64,000 nucleotides of DNA from ZC4RG30 sp049841155 (GTDB taxonomy: Bacteria > Pseudomonadota > Gammaproteobacteria > Steroidobacterales > Steroidobacteraceae), in contig JASGHI010000003.1 in assembly GCA_049841155.1 (NCBI GenBank), positions 1,364,001-1,428,000 of the forward strand, given 5' to 3'. Below the pieces are notes generated by a model. It worked only from the letters and a program-made list of their open reading frames with translations. It had not been told where the DNA came from and did no database searches. Below, piece after piece: positions 7,541 through 15,408 of this stretch; the stretch's first letter is position 1, and the number at the start of each line of letters is the position of its first letter. Made by a program: the position numbers and the translations under genes.

Positions 7541-9801
7541 GACAGCCTCCCGGGCTGAAACCTGCGCAGCCGCAACGCATTGCCCAGCACGAACACGCTC
7601 GACAATGCCATGGCGCCGGCGGCGAACACCGGCGACAGCAATAGCCCACGGACGGGATACAGCAAGCCCGCGGCCACCGGAATCAGCGCGGTGTTGTAGG
7701 CAAAGGCCCAGAACAGGTTCTGGCGGATGTTGCCCAGCGTGGCCTTCGAGAGCGCGATCGCGGCCGGCACGCCCTGCAGGCTGCCGGACATCAGCACCAC
7801 ATCGGCCGACTCCATCGCCACATCGGTACCCGTTCCGATGGCCAGACCCACGTCGGCCTCGGCAAGTGCAGGCGCATCGTTGATGCCGTCCCCGACGAAG
7901 GCCACCTTGCCGTACCCGGCCTTCAGCCTGCGCACGGCTTCGACCTTGCCCGCCGGCAGCACCTCGGCCACGACTTCGTCGATGCCGAGCTGCCCCGCGA
8001 TGGCATGCGCGGTGCGCGCGTTGTCACCGGTGATCATGGCCACCTTGAGGCCCAGGCCATGCAGCGCCGCGATGGCCGCCGAGGTCGTTGCCTTTATGGG
8101 GTCAGCCACTGCGGCAATGGCCGCAGGCCGGCCGTCGATGGCCGCATACAGCGGCGATTTGCCCTCGCTGCCCAGCCTCGCCGCAATCTCGGCAAAGAGG
8201 CCGGCATCAAGGCCCAGACTGCGCAAATAGCGGTCGGCACCCACCTCCACGCGCACACCCTCGACAGTGGCGTGCACACCCATGCCGGTGACGGATCCAA
8301 AATCCGCCGCGGCCGGGAGCGCAACCCCCTCCCTTTCGGCCGCATCGACGATGGCACGTGCCACGGGATGCTCGGAACGCGATTCGACCGCCGCGATGTG
8401 GCGCAGCACCTCGGCGCGCGTGAAACCCGGCGCCAGTTCGAGGTCCGTCAGCACCGGCCGGCCTTCGGTCAGCGTGCCGGTCTTGTCGACGGCCACGACC
8501 TTCGCGTCCTTCAGCAGCTGCAGCGCCTCGCCCCTGCGAAACAGGACGCCCAGTTCCGCGCCACGCCCCGTTCCAACCATGATCGAAGTCGGCGTCGCAA
8601 GGCCCATGGCACAGGGGCAGGCGATGATGAGCACGGCCACGGCGTTGACCAGCGCGAAAGTCAGCGCCGGCGGAGGGCCGAAGACTAGCCACACGAGAAA
8701 CGTCAGCACCGCAGCCAGCATCACCGCCGGCACGAACCACAGCGTGACCTTGTCGACCACGGCCTGGATGGGCAGCTTCGACCCCTGCGCCTGCTCCACC
8801 AGGCGGATGATCTGCGCCAATGTGCTGTGGCTGCCGACGGTGGTGGCGCGCAGCGTCAGCGCGCCCTGCTGGTTGACGGTGCCGCCGACCACCGCGCTGC
8901 CGGAGGCCTTTTCCTGCGGCACGGGCTCACCGGTGATCATCGATTCATCGACAAAACTGCGGCCGCCGGCAACCTCGCCATCCACGGGAATGCGCTCGCC
9001 CGGACGCACCTCCACGAGGTCACCCGAGATCACTTCGGCCACGGGAACATCGATGACGCGTCCGTTGCGCATCACATGCGCAAGCCTCGCCTGCAGGCCG
9101 GCCAGACGGCGGATGGCCTCCGAGGTCCGTCCCCTGGCGCGAGCCTCCAGGAAACGGCCGAGCAGTATCAGCGCCACGATCACGGCCGCAGCCTCGTAGT
9201 ACACGTTTACCGTTCCGGCAGGCAGCCAATGGGGGCGGAATGTGGCGACAACCGAATAGGCATAGGCTGCCGCCGTTCCCACGGCCACCAGCGAGTTCAT
9301 GTCCGGCGCCAGGCGCAGCAGCGCCGCAAAGCCCTTCACGTAGAAGCGCCGGCCCGCAACGGCCAGCACCAGCGTGGTCAGCAGGAACTGCAGTTCCCAG
9401 CTGCGCTGCATGCCGATGGTGCCCATCACCCATTCATGCATGGCCGGCACCAGGTGCGAGCCCATTTCGAGGATGAACACGGGCAATGCGAGCAGGACGG
9501 CCAGCAGCAGATCACGCCTCAGCGCGGCCTGCTCGGCATCCTTCCTGGCAGCAATCTCAGCGCTGCGCACCGCCGAATCAGCGCGGGCTTCATACCCGGC
9601 ACCCTCGACGGCCGCCACCAGCTGTGCGACATCCACATCGCCGCGCACCGTGGCGCGCTCGGTCGCGAGGTTCACCGTCGCCTCCACGACGCCCGGCACT
9701 GCTTTCAATGCCTTCTCGACGCGGCTCACGCAGGAAGCACAACTCATGCCTTCGATGGGAAGGGTGATCGCTGCGCTGCTGCCGGGGCCTGTTCCACTCA
9801 T
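7537..9801 (-). CDS. copA: Copper-exporting P1B-type ATPase
   Basis: Predicted 754-aa Cu(I)-exporting ATPase of the inner membrane. One N-terminal HMA domain has GMSCASC (residues 18-24). Signatures of the P-type core follow in order: the dephosphorylation motif MITGEP, the transmembrane metal site ACPCAMGLATP (CPC), the phosphorylated Asp in DKTGTLTEG, the HP motif SEHPVA and the ATP-binding GDGINDAPAL hinge. Several hydrophobic segments lie between residue ~90 and ~380 and at the C-terminus. Start 9801 (MSGTGPG) is the first ATG after the promoter at 9839-9869 and leaves a short leader; the ribosome site is weak. Co-transcribed with cueR by overlap. Confidence 0.95.
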   Translation of the reverse strand: MSGTGPGSSAAITLPIEGMSCASCVSRVEKALKAVPGVVEATVNLATERATVRGDVDVAQLVAAVEGAGYEARADSAVRSAEIAARKDAEQAALRRDLLLAVLLALPVFILEMGSHLVPAMHEWVMGTIGMQRSWELQFLLTTLVLAVAGRRFYVKGFAALLRLAPDMNSLVAVGTAAAYAYSVVATFRPHWLPAGTVNVYYEAAAVIVALILLGRFLEARARGRTSEAIRRLAGLQARLAHVMRNGRVIDVPVAEVISGDLVEVRPGERIPVDGEVAGGRSFVDESMITGEPVPQEKASGSAVVGGTVNQQGALTLRATTVGSHSTLAQIIRLVEQAQGSKLPIQAVVDKVTLWFVPAVMLAAVLTFLVWLVFGPPPALTFALVNAVAVLIIACPCAMGLATPTSIMVGTGRGAELGVLFRRGEALQLLKDAKVVAVDKTGTLTEGRPVLTDLELAPGFTRAEVLRHIAAVESRSEHPVARAIVDAAEREGVALPAAADFGSVTGMGVHATVEGVRVEVGADRYLRSLGLDAGLFAEIAARLGSEGKSPLYAAIDGRPAAIAAVADPIKATTSAAIAALHGLGLKVAMITGDNARTAHAIAGQLGIDEVVAEVLPAGKVEAVRRLKAGYGKVAFVGDGINDAPALAEADVGLAIGTGTDVAMESADVVLMSGSLQGVPAAIALSKATLGNIRQNLFWAFAYNTALIPVAAGLLYPVRGLLLSPVFAAGAMALSSVFVLGNALRLRRFQPGRLS

Positions 9802-9838
9802 GCCGCAAATCCGATTTCGCCGGGAGGCGGGTTCCACA

Positions 9839-9869
9839 ATGCTGGACCTTACTACCTTGGGAAGGTCAA
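9839..9869 (-). promoter_or_regulatory. CueR-type promoter of copA-cueR
   Basis: Reading on the minus strand: -35 TTGACC (9864-9869), a 19-bp spacer (9845-9863) containing the strong dyad ACCTTCCCAAGGTAGTAAGGT-like half-sites, and -10 CAGCAT (9839-9844). The 19-bp spacing and half-sites match the CueR operator pattern. The predicted start of transcription leaves a ~35-nt leader ahead of copA. Confidence 0.82.
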
Positions 9870-9919
9870 GCAATGACGGTGTTTCAGCCTCCCGGGCATG
9901 AGCGCGGCACCGTCCTCCC

Positions 9920-9950
9920 TTGACCTTCCAACGCTGGCAGGCCCTATGCT
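9920..9950 (+). promoter_or_regulatory. CueR-type promoter of the pcoA-pcoB operon
   Basis: TTGACC (9920-9925), 19-bp spacer, TATGCT (9945-9950). The spacer sequence (CCAACGCTGGCAGGC core) is almost identical to that of the copZ promoter (CCACGCTGGCAGGC). It is divergent from the copA promoter, with the two -35 elements about 50 bp apart (9864-9869 and 9920-9925). Confidence 0.82.
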
Positions 9951-9984
9951 TCAAAATCCGGAATTGCGCCAAGCGGAGTGTTGC

Positions 9985-11793
9985 ATGCCCATTCATCGGA
10001 GCCCCCCTTCCCGGCTCAATCGTCGCGACCTGCTCGGCATGGCGGCCGGGACTGCCGGAATGTGGGCAACCCAGGGGCTGCTGCCCGCCTGGGCGCAGAC
10101 AGCCTCCATGGGCATCCGGCGTGCCGAGCCGGCACTCACGGGACCCGATATCCGCCTGACGATAGGCCACTCCACCTTCAGCGTCGGGGGCCGCAGTGGC
10201 CACGCGATAACCGTGAACGGCACCCTGCCGGCGCCGCTGCTGCGGCTGCGCGAAGGGCAACACGTACGATTGGCGGTGAGCAATACGCTGGACGAGGACA
10301 CCTCCATCCACTGGCACGGCATATTGCTGCCCTTCCAGATGGATGGCGTGCCGGGCATCAGCTTTCCCGGCATCCGGCCCGGCGAGACCTTCGTGTACGA
10401 ATTTCCGGTCATCCAGTCCGGCACATACTGGTATCACTCACACTCCGGCCTGCAGGACGCAATGGGTCACTACGGCCCGCTGATCCTCGACCCGGCGGAG
10501 GCGGACCCCGTGGCCTACGACCGCGAACACGTGGTGGTGCTGTCGGACTGGAGCTTCCTGCATCCGCACGTGATCCTCGAAAAGCTCAAGAAGAGCCCCG
10601 GCTATTTCAACCGGCAGCGCACCACGCTTTCCGGACTGCTGTCGGGGGCCGATGGCGTGAACCTGGCCGAGCGGCGCATGTGGGCCGGCATGCGCATGGA
10701 TCCGCGCGACATCGCCGACGTCACCGGCACCACCTACACCTATCTCGTCAATGGCCACGGGCCGGAAGAAAACTGGACCGCACTGTTCGGCCCGGGCGAG
10801 CGCGTGCGGCTGCGCATCATCAATGCTTCGGCCATGACCATCTTCAATGTCCGCATCCCGGGCCTGGCCATGACCGTAGTCAATGCCGACGGCGGAAACG
10901 TGCGGCCGGTGGATACCGACGAAATCCAGATCGCGGTGGCCGAGACCTATGACGTGATCGTGCAGCCGGACGCCGCGCGCGTCTACACCCTGGTCGCGGA
11001 GTCCATCGACCGTTCAGGAATGGCGCGCGCGACACTCGCGCCGCGTGCGGGCATGACCGCCGATATACCGCCGCTGCGCAAGGTGCCGACTCTGACCATG
11101 CGCGACATGGGCATGGGCAGCATGGACCATGCCAGCATGGATCACACCAGCATGGATCATGCCGGGATGGATCATGCGGGCATGGACCACGCCGCGATGA
11201 ACCACGGCGCGGCGGCGGATCATGCGGGCATGAAGCACGACATGCGCAACCCCCGCAACGCACCTGCCGGCATGACGGTGGGGGTGGGCGTCGACATGAT
11301 CGCGCCGGCGCCCGCCAGCCGCATCGGCGAGCGGCCAATGGGTCTGGAGCACGAACCGCACCGCGTGCTGGTCTACACCGATCTGGTTTCCCTTGCGCCA
11401 AACAGCGATCAGCGCGAACCCTCGCGGACGCTGGAGATCCACCTCACCGGCAACATGGAACGCTTCATGTGGGGCTTTGACGGCCGCAAGTTCTCCGAAC
11501 TGGTCGAGCCAATCCGCTTCGAGCGCAACGAACGCGTGCGCGTCACGCTGGTGAACGACACGATGATGTCGCACCCCATCCACCTGCACGGGCATTTCTT
11601 CGAGCTGGTGACCGGCGGCCCTGCCGGACACCAGCCGCTGAAGCACACGGTGAACGTGCCGCCGGGATCGAAAGTGACCTTCGACCTGACTGCCGACGCG
11701 CCCGGCGACTGGGCCTTCCACTGCCACATGCTGATGCACATGCATTCGGGAATGTTCAATGTGGTGACGATCCGCCCGCTGGAGGCCTCGTGA
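9985..11793 (+). CDS. pcoA: PcoA/CopA-type multicopper oxidase
   Basis: Predicted 602-aa periplasmic copper-resistance multicopper oxidase that likely oxidises Cu(I) and sequesters copper. A twin-arginine signal (LNRRDLLGMAAG) at residues 9-20 exports it folded. Type 2/3 copper ligands are seen at IHWHG and YHSHSG in domain 1, and the C-terminal HPIHLHGHFF plus HCHMLMHMHSGMF gives type 1/2/3 ligands of domain 3. An insertion of Met/His-rich repeats (SMDHASMDHTSMDHAGMDH type, residues about 375-415) is typical of this subfamily and binds Cu(I). Start 9985 has a CGGAG ribosome site and leaves the Tat motif in the proper place. The pcoB-like gene overlaps its stop by 4 nt. Confidence 0.95.
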   Translation: MPIHRSPPSRLNRRDLLGMAAGTAGMWATQGLLPAWAQTASMGIRRAEPALTGPDIRLTIGHSTFSVGGRSGHAITVNGTLPAPLLRLREGQHVRLAVSNTLDEDTSIHWHGILLPFQMDGVPGISFPGIRPGETFVYEFPVIQSGTYWYHSHSGLQDAMGHYGPLILDPAEADPVAYDREHVVVLSDWSFLHPHVILEKLKKSPGYFNRQRTTLSGLLSGADGVNLAERRMWAGMRMDPRDIADVTGTTYTYLVNGHGPEENWTALFGPGERVRLRIINASAMTIFNVRIPGLAMTVVNADGGNVRPVDTDEIQIAVAETYDVIVQPDAARVYTLVAESIDRSGMARATLAPRAGMTADIPPLRKVPTLTMRDMGMGSMDHASMDHTSMDHAGMDHAGMDHAAMNHGAAADHAGMKHDMRNPRNAPAGMTVGVGVDMIAPAPASRIGERPMGLEHEPHRVLVYTDLVSLAPNSDQREPSRTLEIHLTGNMERFMWGFDGRKFSELVEPIRFERNERVRVTLVNDTMMSHPIHLHGHFFELVTGGPAGHQPLKHTVNVPPGSKVTFDLTADAPGDWAFHCHMLMHMHSGMFNVVTIRPLEAS

Positions 11794-12749
11794 GCGTCCG
11801 TGCAGCGGCGGCGGTGGTGCTGCTCGCGTTTGCCGGTACGGCGCTGGCGCAGCAGGAAAGCCACGCCGGACATGAGATGGACCATGGCGACGACCCGCAC
11901 GCGGGACATGACATGGCGCCTGCGGCGGACGAGCATGCCGGCCATCACATGCCAGCGGCGGAGGATCCCCATGCAGGCCACACCATGGCGCCCGCAGGCG
12001 TGCAGGATGCCTCGCCTCCTCCCGGCGCACTTGCCGGCCCGGAGCATGCTGCCGATGCGGTGTGGGACAAGGTTGCGATGACCGATTCCCGCGCACAGCT
12101 GCTGCATGAGAACGGCGCTGTACACACCACGGCGTTCCTGGTCGACCGCCTCGAGGGCAGTTTCGGCAACGGGCAGGACCTGCTTGACTGGCAGATCGGC
12201 GGCTGGAGCGGCGGCGACATCCACCGCTTCTGGTGGAAATCCGAGGGCCAGAGCAATCTCGATCAGGAAACACATGGCGAAGTGCAGGCTCTTTACAGCC
12301 GCGCCATCTCGCCATTCTGGAATCTGCAGACCGGCCTGCGGCAGGATTTTCGCAGCGGCGGCAAGGACCCCACTCACCTGGTGTTCGGATTCCAGGGTCT
12401 GGCGCCCTACTGGTGGGAAATGGATGCCGCCGCCTTCCTGTCGAAGGACGGCGACCTTACCGCAAGGGTGGAAGGCGAGTACGACCTGCGTATCACACAG
12501 CGTCTCACCCTGCAGCCACGGCTGGAGATCGAGGCTGCGGCCTCGGACATCCCTGCGCTGGGTCTCGGGTCAGGCCTTACGCACTACGATGCCGGCCTGC
12601 GGCTGCGCTACGAGATCCGCCGCGAGTTCGCGCCATACCTCGGCCTGGAATGGAACCAGGAGCTGGGTGGCACGGCCGACCGTACACGCGCCAGTGGCCA
12701 CGATTCTCAGGGCCTGCGCCTGCTGGTCGGCGTGCGGGCCTGGTGGTGA
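11790..12749 (+). CDS. pcoB: PcoB/CopB-type copper resistance outer membrane protein
   Basis: Predicted 319-aa outer-membrane protein of the CopB/PcoB family, partner of the multicopper oxidase. After a signal peptide (ends ALAQQ) comes a His/Met-rich segment made of repeated HAGHxM units (residues about 25-65), then a Pro-rich linker and a C-terminal domain of amphipathic beta strands (DGLTARVEGEYDLRITQRL-type blocks, terminal aromatic WW) expected to form a barrel. It starts at a GTG (11790) overlapping the pcoA stop (GTGA), so the genes are translationally coupled. A convergent ogt gene originally ended only ~10 bp beyond its stop before an insertion element separated them. Confidence 0.92.
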   Translation: MSVRAAAAVVLLAFAGTALAQQESHAGHEMDHGDDPHAGHDMAPAADEHAGHHMPAAEDPHAGHTMAPAGVQDASPPPGALAGPEHAADAVWDKVAMTDSRAQLLHENGAVHTTAFLVDRLEGSFGNGQDLLDWQIGGWSGGDIHRFWWKSEGQSNLDQETHGEVQALYSRAISPFWNLQTGLRQDFRSGGKDPTHLVFGFQGLAPYWWEMDAAAFLSKDGDLTARVEGEYDLRITQRLTLQPRLEIEAAASDIPALGLGSGLTHYDAGLRLRYEIRREFAPYLGLEWNQELGGTADRTRASGHDSQGLRLLVGVRAWW

Positions 12750-12773
12750 GGGGAGCTGGTCAGGTAAACAGAT

Positions 12774-12790
12774 CCCAAATTTATGCTTCA
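12774..12790 (+). repeat. Left terminal inverted repeat of the insertion
   Basis: CCCAAATTTATGCTTCA; matches the complement of the right end at 16 of 17 positions and continues with a weaker TACC match. Confidence 0.8.
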
Positions 12791-12822
12791 AGTACCAAGG
12801 GATTTGATAGCGTCTAGAGAGG

Positions 12823-12845
12823 AAAAAGCCCGCATGAAGCGGGCT
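12823..12845 (-). terminator. Intrinsic terminator of the P63C gene
   Basis: Read on the minus strand: stem AGCCCGC, loop TTCAT, stem GCGGGCT, followed by TTTTTCC. A perfect 7-bp GC stem and T-run, ~70 nt after the stop of the P63C gene and inside the element. Confidence 0.75.
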
Positions 12846-12916
12846 CTGACTCGACCGTAGCGGGGCGCCGGTCCGCCGGCCGACGGAGTACGCCGGTGCC
12901 CCGTACGTTGCGCAAC

Positions 12917-14044
12917 CTACTTCGTGTCTTGCGGTGGCAGATACATCGTCATCTGCACTTGCACACGCCCGAATCTTTCGGCCAATCGCTGCCGCAGATC
13001 CTTGATGCTATTGCAGCCAGACGCCATGCCGACAACCAACCAAATGTGCTCAGTCAATTTCTTGAGGCCGTACTGCGAACTCAGCCATTGATGGTAGTTC
13101 TGCCCCTTCATGGGCTTCGGTGCATTATCCTTGAGCCACTTTGCTACGTCGGCGTCTAGGTAGCCGTAGATCAGCTCCATCACCAATTTGCCCCAATACT
13201 TCGGCCGTTGGTGAATCGTGCCTTTCCAGTTAGTCAGTCGACGGAACTCTGTCCATAGCTCCTCTGGAAAAGTGCGCTCCCATTTGCGCATGTCCTCTTC
13301 CAGATACAGCTTCAGTTTCAACCGCAGAGCATCTTCCGCCCGTTCGTACTGGTATCCAGTGGCCTCGTCGACCAGTGCTACCAGACCTACATCAGAAGTT
13401 GCCTGCAGGAATTTGATAGCGGTCTGCGCGATACCTAGCTGCCGCTCGGTAAGCGCAATCTTCGATGAGTCACCAGCGCTCAAGGCATGGTCCACCAATG
13501 CGCTGGCGTAGGCGCGAAGAAGATCATTGAACCGCTCGACTTTGATTCCCTGGGCGTACTGAGCAACACCGGACCCACCCGCGTCGAAGCGGAATAGAGC
13601 CGAAATCGATCCGTCACCTGCAGGTATCAAATCGGGGGGAAGGTGGGGCTGGAGTGCCCTTACCTTCAGGTATTCCGCGAGCTGGCCGCCTTCGGTGCCG
13701 ATTAGGCCAACCACTAAGCCTTTGAGACTAAAGACCCTATCGCCGGTATTCAGAACATAGCAGGGGATATCCCTACCACCGATGTTCAGCTCGCCCCAAT
13801 GAGTAGCCTTCGGGACGCCGTCATCTTCTGTAGCTATCGAATTCGCCTCTGGAGGGACGCTAACGAAGTCTGCCGATGTCAGTTCGACGCCCTGCGTTCG
13901 CGCCAGCTCCAACAGCTTTGGCTGCCACTTCGCTGGAATCGTCCCAGCCTTTGACCAATACGCCACTGTGCTCTGCCCTTTTCCGATCAGCTCCGCCAGT
14001 TTCGATTGGCCACCGAACTGGGAAATCACATATTTCGCACTCAT
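12917..14044 (-). CDS. HTH-P63C domain protein, passenger of the insertion element
   Basis: Predicted 375-aa cytoplasmic protein. Residues ~1-60 form a Cro/CI-like helix-turn-helix (SKLAELIGKGQSTVAYWSKA). From ~85 onwards the sequence matches the P63C domain (Pfam P63C): start ATHWGELNIGGRDIPCYVL, central LVALVDEATGYQYERAEDAL, the WERTFPEELWTEFRRL block and YHQWLS near the end. P63C proteins are found in phages and other mobile DNA and have no established function. An HTH in front suggests a DNA-binding regulator. ATG 14044 is preceded by a promoter with a perfect 15-bp palindrome (14080-14094), so autoregulation is likely. The gene appears intact and has its own terminator. Confidence 0.85.
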   Translation of the reverse strand: MSAKYVISQFGGQSKLAELIGKGQSTVAYWSKAGTIPAKWQPKLLELARTQGVELTSADFVSVPPEANSIATEDDGVPKATHWGELNIGGRDIPCYVLNTGDRVFSLKGLVVGLIGTEGGQLAEYLKVRALQPHLPPDLIPAGDGSISALFRFDAGGSGVAQYAQGIKVERFNDLLRAYASALVDHALSAGDSSKIALTERQLGIAQTAIKFLQATSDVGLVALVDEATGYQYERAEDALRLKLKLYLEEDMRKWERTFPEELWTEFRRLTNWKGTIHQRPKYWGKLVMELIYGYLDADVAKWLKDNAPKPMKGQNYHQWLSSQYGLKKLTEHIWLVVGMASGCNSIKDLRQRLAERFGRVQVQMTMYLPPQDTK

Positions 14045-14079
14045 GGAGCACCGATACTGCTACTTCTGGGCCAGACAAT

Positions 14080-14094
14080 ATCAGAAATTCTGAT
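14080..14094. promoter_or_regulatory. Palindromic operator within the P63C promoter
   Basis: ATCAGAAATTCTGAT is a perfect 15-bp palindrome 36 nt upstream of the HTH-P63C start. On the minus strand it fills the spacer between a TTTACA-like -35 (just upstream at about 14095-14101) and a TATTGT-like -10. This is where an HTH repressor would bind to block its own promoter; binding by the encoded protein is inferred. Confidence 0.6.
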
Positions 14095-14151
14095 TTTGTA
14101 AAGATGTTTCTTTGATAGGACTCTTCTCAAGCCGACATCAGGTGACTTGCG

Positions 14152-15044
14152 ACCAGCATCCTCTCTGCCGCCCACTTCCACGACGAAGCGGCCGCCATCA
14201 AGTTCGTTGAGGGTCGCGTCTACCCGGACGGAAAGCCGGTGTGCCCGAAATGCGGCGAGATCGATCAGGCGACGGAGTTGAAGGGGAAGTCGACCCGCCT
14301 CGGTGTGTGGAAGTGCAGGGCGTGTCGGAAGCCCTTCATGGTGAAGGTCGGAACGATCTTCGAGGACAGCCACGTCAAGATGCACCTGTGGCTCCAAGCG
14401 ATCATCTTGATCGCGTGCAGCCAGAAGGGCATCAGCTCGCTTCAGCTCAAGCGAGTCCTGGGCGTGACGCTGAAGACCGCGTGGCTCATGTCTCACCGAA
14501 TCCGTCTGGCCATGTCGGGCAACGACGACTCGCTCATGGGCGACGGCGGCGGGATCGTTGAAGTGGACGAAACCCACTTCGGCCGCGTGCCGGGCAAGCG
14601 GATGCGTCGCGGCACCGGCCATAAGGAAATGGTTTTTTCACTGGTCGAGCGCGGTAAGGGCGTTCGCAGCGTGCATATCGCTGGCGACAAGCTCGACAAC
14701 ATCAAAGAGGCGCTGAAGGCCAATGTCAGCCCTGACGCGATCCTGATGGCCGACGAGGCGCGCATGTATCGAAGATCGTGAAGGACTATGCGGCTCACAA
14801 GACTGTGAACCACTCGCGCGGCGACGTGACGACCAACACGATTGAGGGGTTCTTCTCCGTGTTCAAGCGCGGTATGCGCGGCGTGTACCAGCATTGCAGC
14901 TTGGACCACCTGCATCGCTATCTCGCGGAATTCGACTTCCGCTACAACAATCGCTCGACCCTTGGGATCGAGGACGGTGAGCGAGCCGACCGACTGCTGA
15001 AAGGCGTGTCGGGCAAGCGACTCACCTATCAAGCGATTGGTTAA
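14152..15044 (+). pseudogene. IS1595-family (ISXO2-like) transposase, frameshifted
   Basis: Split transposase. The N-terminal zinc-binding part (VCPKCG and CRAC, CxxC pairs) is followed by the catalytic part with Asp in VDETHFG, Asp in LMADEA and the third residue in TNTIEGFFS, the DDN/DDE arrangement of ISXO2-like enzymes. Two lesions are visible: there is no ATG at the expected start (the codon at 14152 is ACC, 9 nt after an in-frame TGA), and a 1-nt deletion near 14770 ends the first frame right after DEARMY, while the second frame resumes IVKDYAAHKTVNHSRG to a normal C-terminus at 15044. The first open part spans about 14239-14781, the second 14778-15044. A programmed frameshift is possible but not known for this family; loss of the start codon favours decay. 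Confidence 0.85.
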
Positions 15045-15160
15045 GTACTCGCAGCTAACTTGATGACGGTTGTCAGTCGTTCAACCGTGCAATCGATTGA
15101 CGATATCGATAGCTCTCATTGGACGATGCTGTTCAGAGAACTGGTCACGGCAGCGACGAA

Positions 15161-15408
15161 ATGGCGCGAAAAAAGGCGTGAAGGTGCCCAAGAAGTCTTA
15201 AAGTGGTCGGTTTCTTGAGGCCGCCAGAGCTGCCGGCGCAGACGAGTCCGGCGAGCTGTTCGACACCGCCTTTAGGCGCCTGGTGAAACCCGCATCCAAA
15301 AAGCCGCCAGCCAAGAAGGCTAGGCCGCTGCCGGGAATTCTCCCCGGCACCTATTCGCGAAGAAAACCAGGCCGAAATTCGGTCACGGCCGCATTTTCAC
15401 TGTGGTAG
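15161..15408 (+). pseudogene. Remnant of small ORF downstream of transposase
   Basis: A reading frame starting MARKK at 15161 is broken by one missing A in a poly-A run (15168-15174) and by an in-frame stop (TAA near 15198); beyond, the sequence EAARAAGADESGELFDTAF and Lys/Pro-rich tail runs to a stop at 15406-15408, just inside the right inverted repeat. The DESGELFDTAF pattern resembles small proteins encoded beside IS1595-type transposases, by memory of such sequences. The rest of the 352-bp gap (15045-15396) holds no other gene; only this remnant is seen. Confidence 0.45.

Noticed and set aside
11095..11260. Regular short repeats that could suggest a CRISPR-like or other array
   Set aside because: They are in-frame Met/His codon repeats inside the multicopper oxidase and have no spacers.
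15045..15396. Possible additional gene downstream of the broken transposase
   Set aside because: Only a frame-broken remnant of a small accessory ORF is visible; no intact frame of reasonable length.
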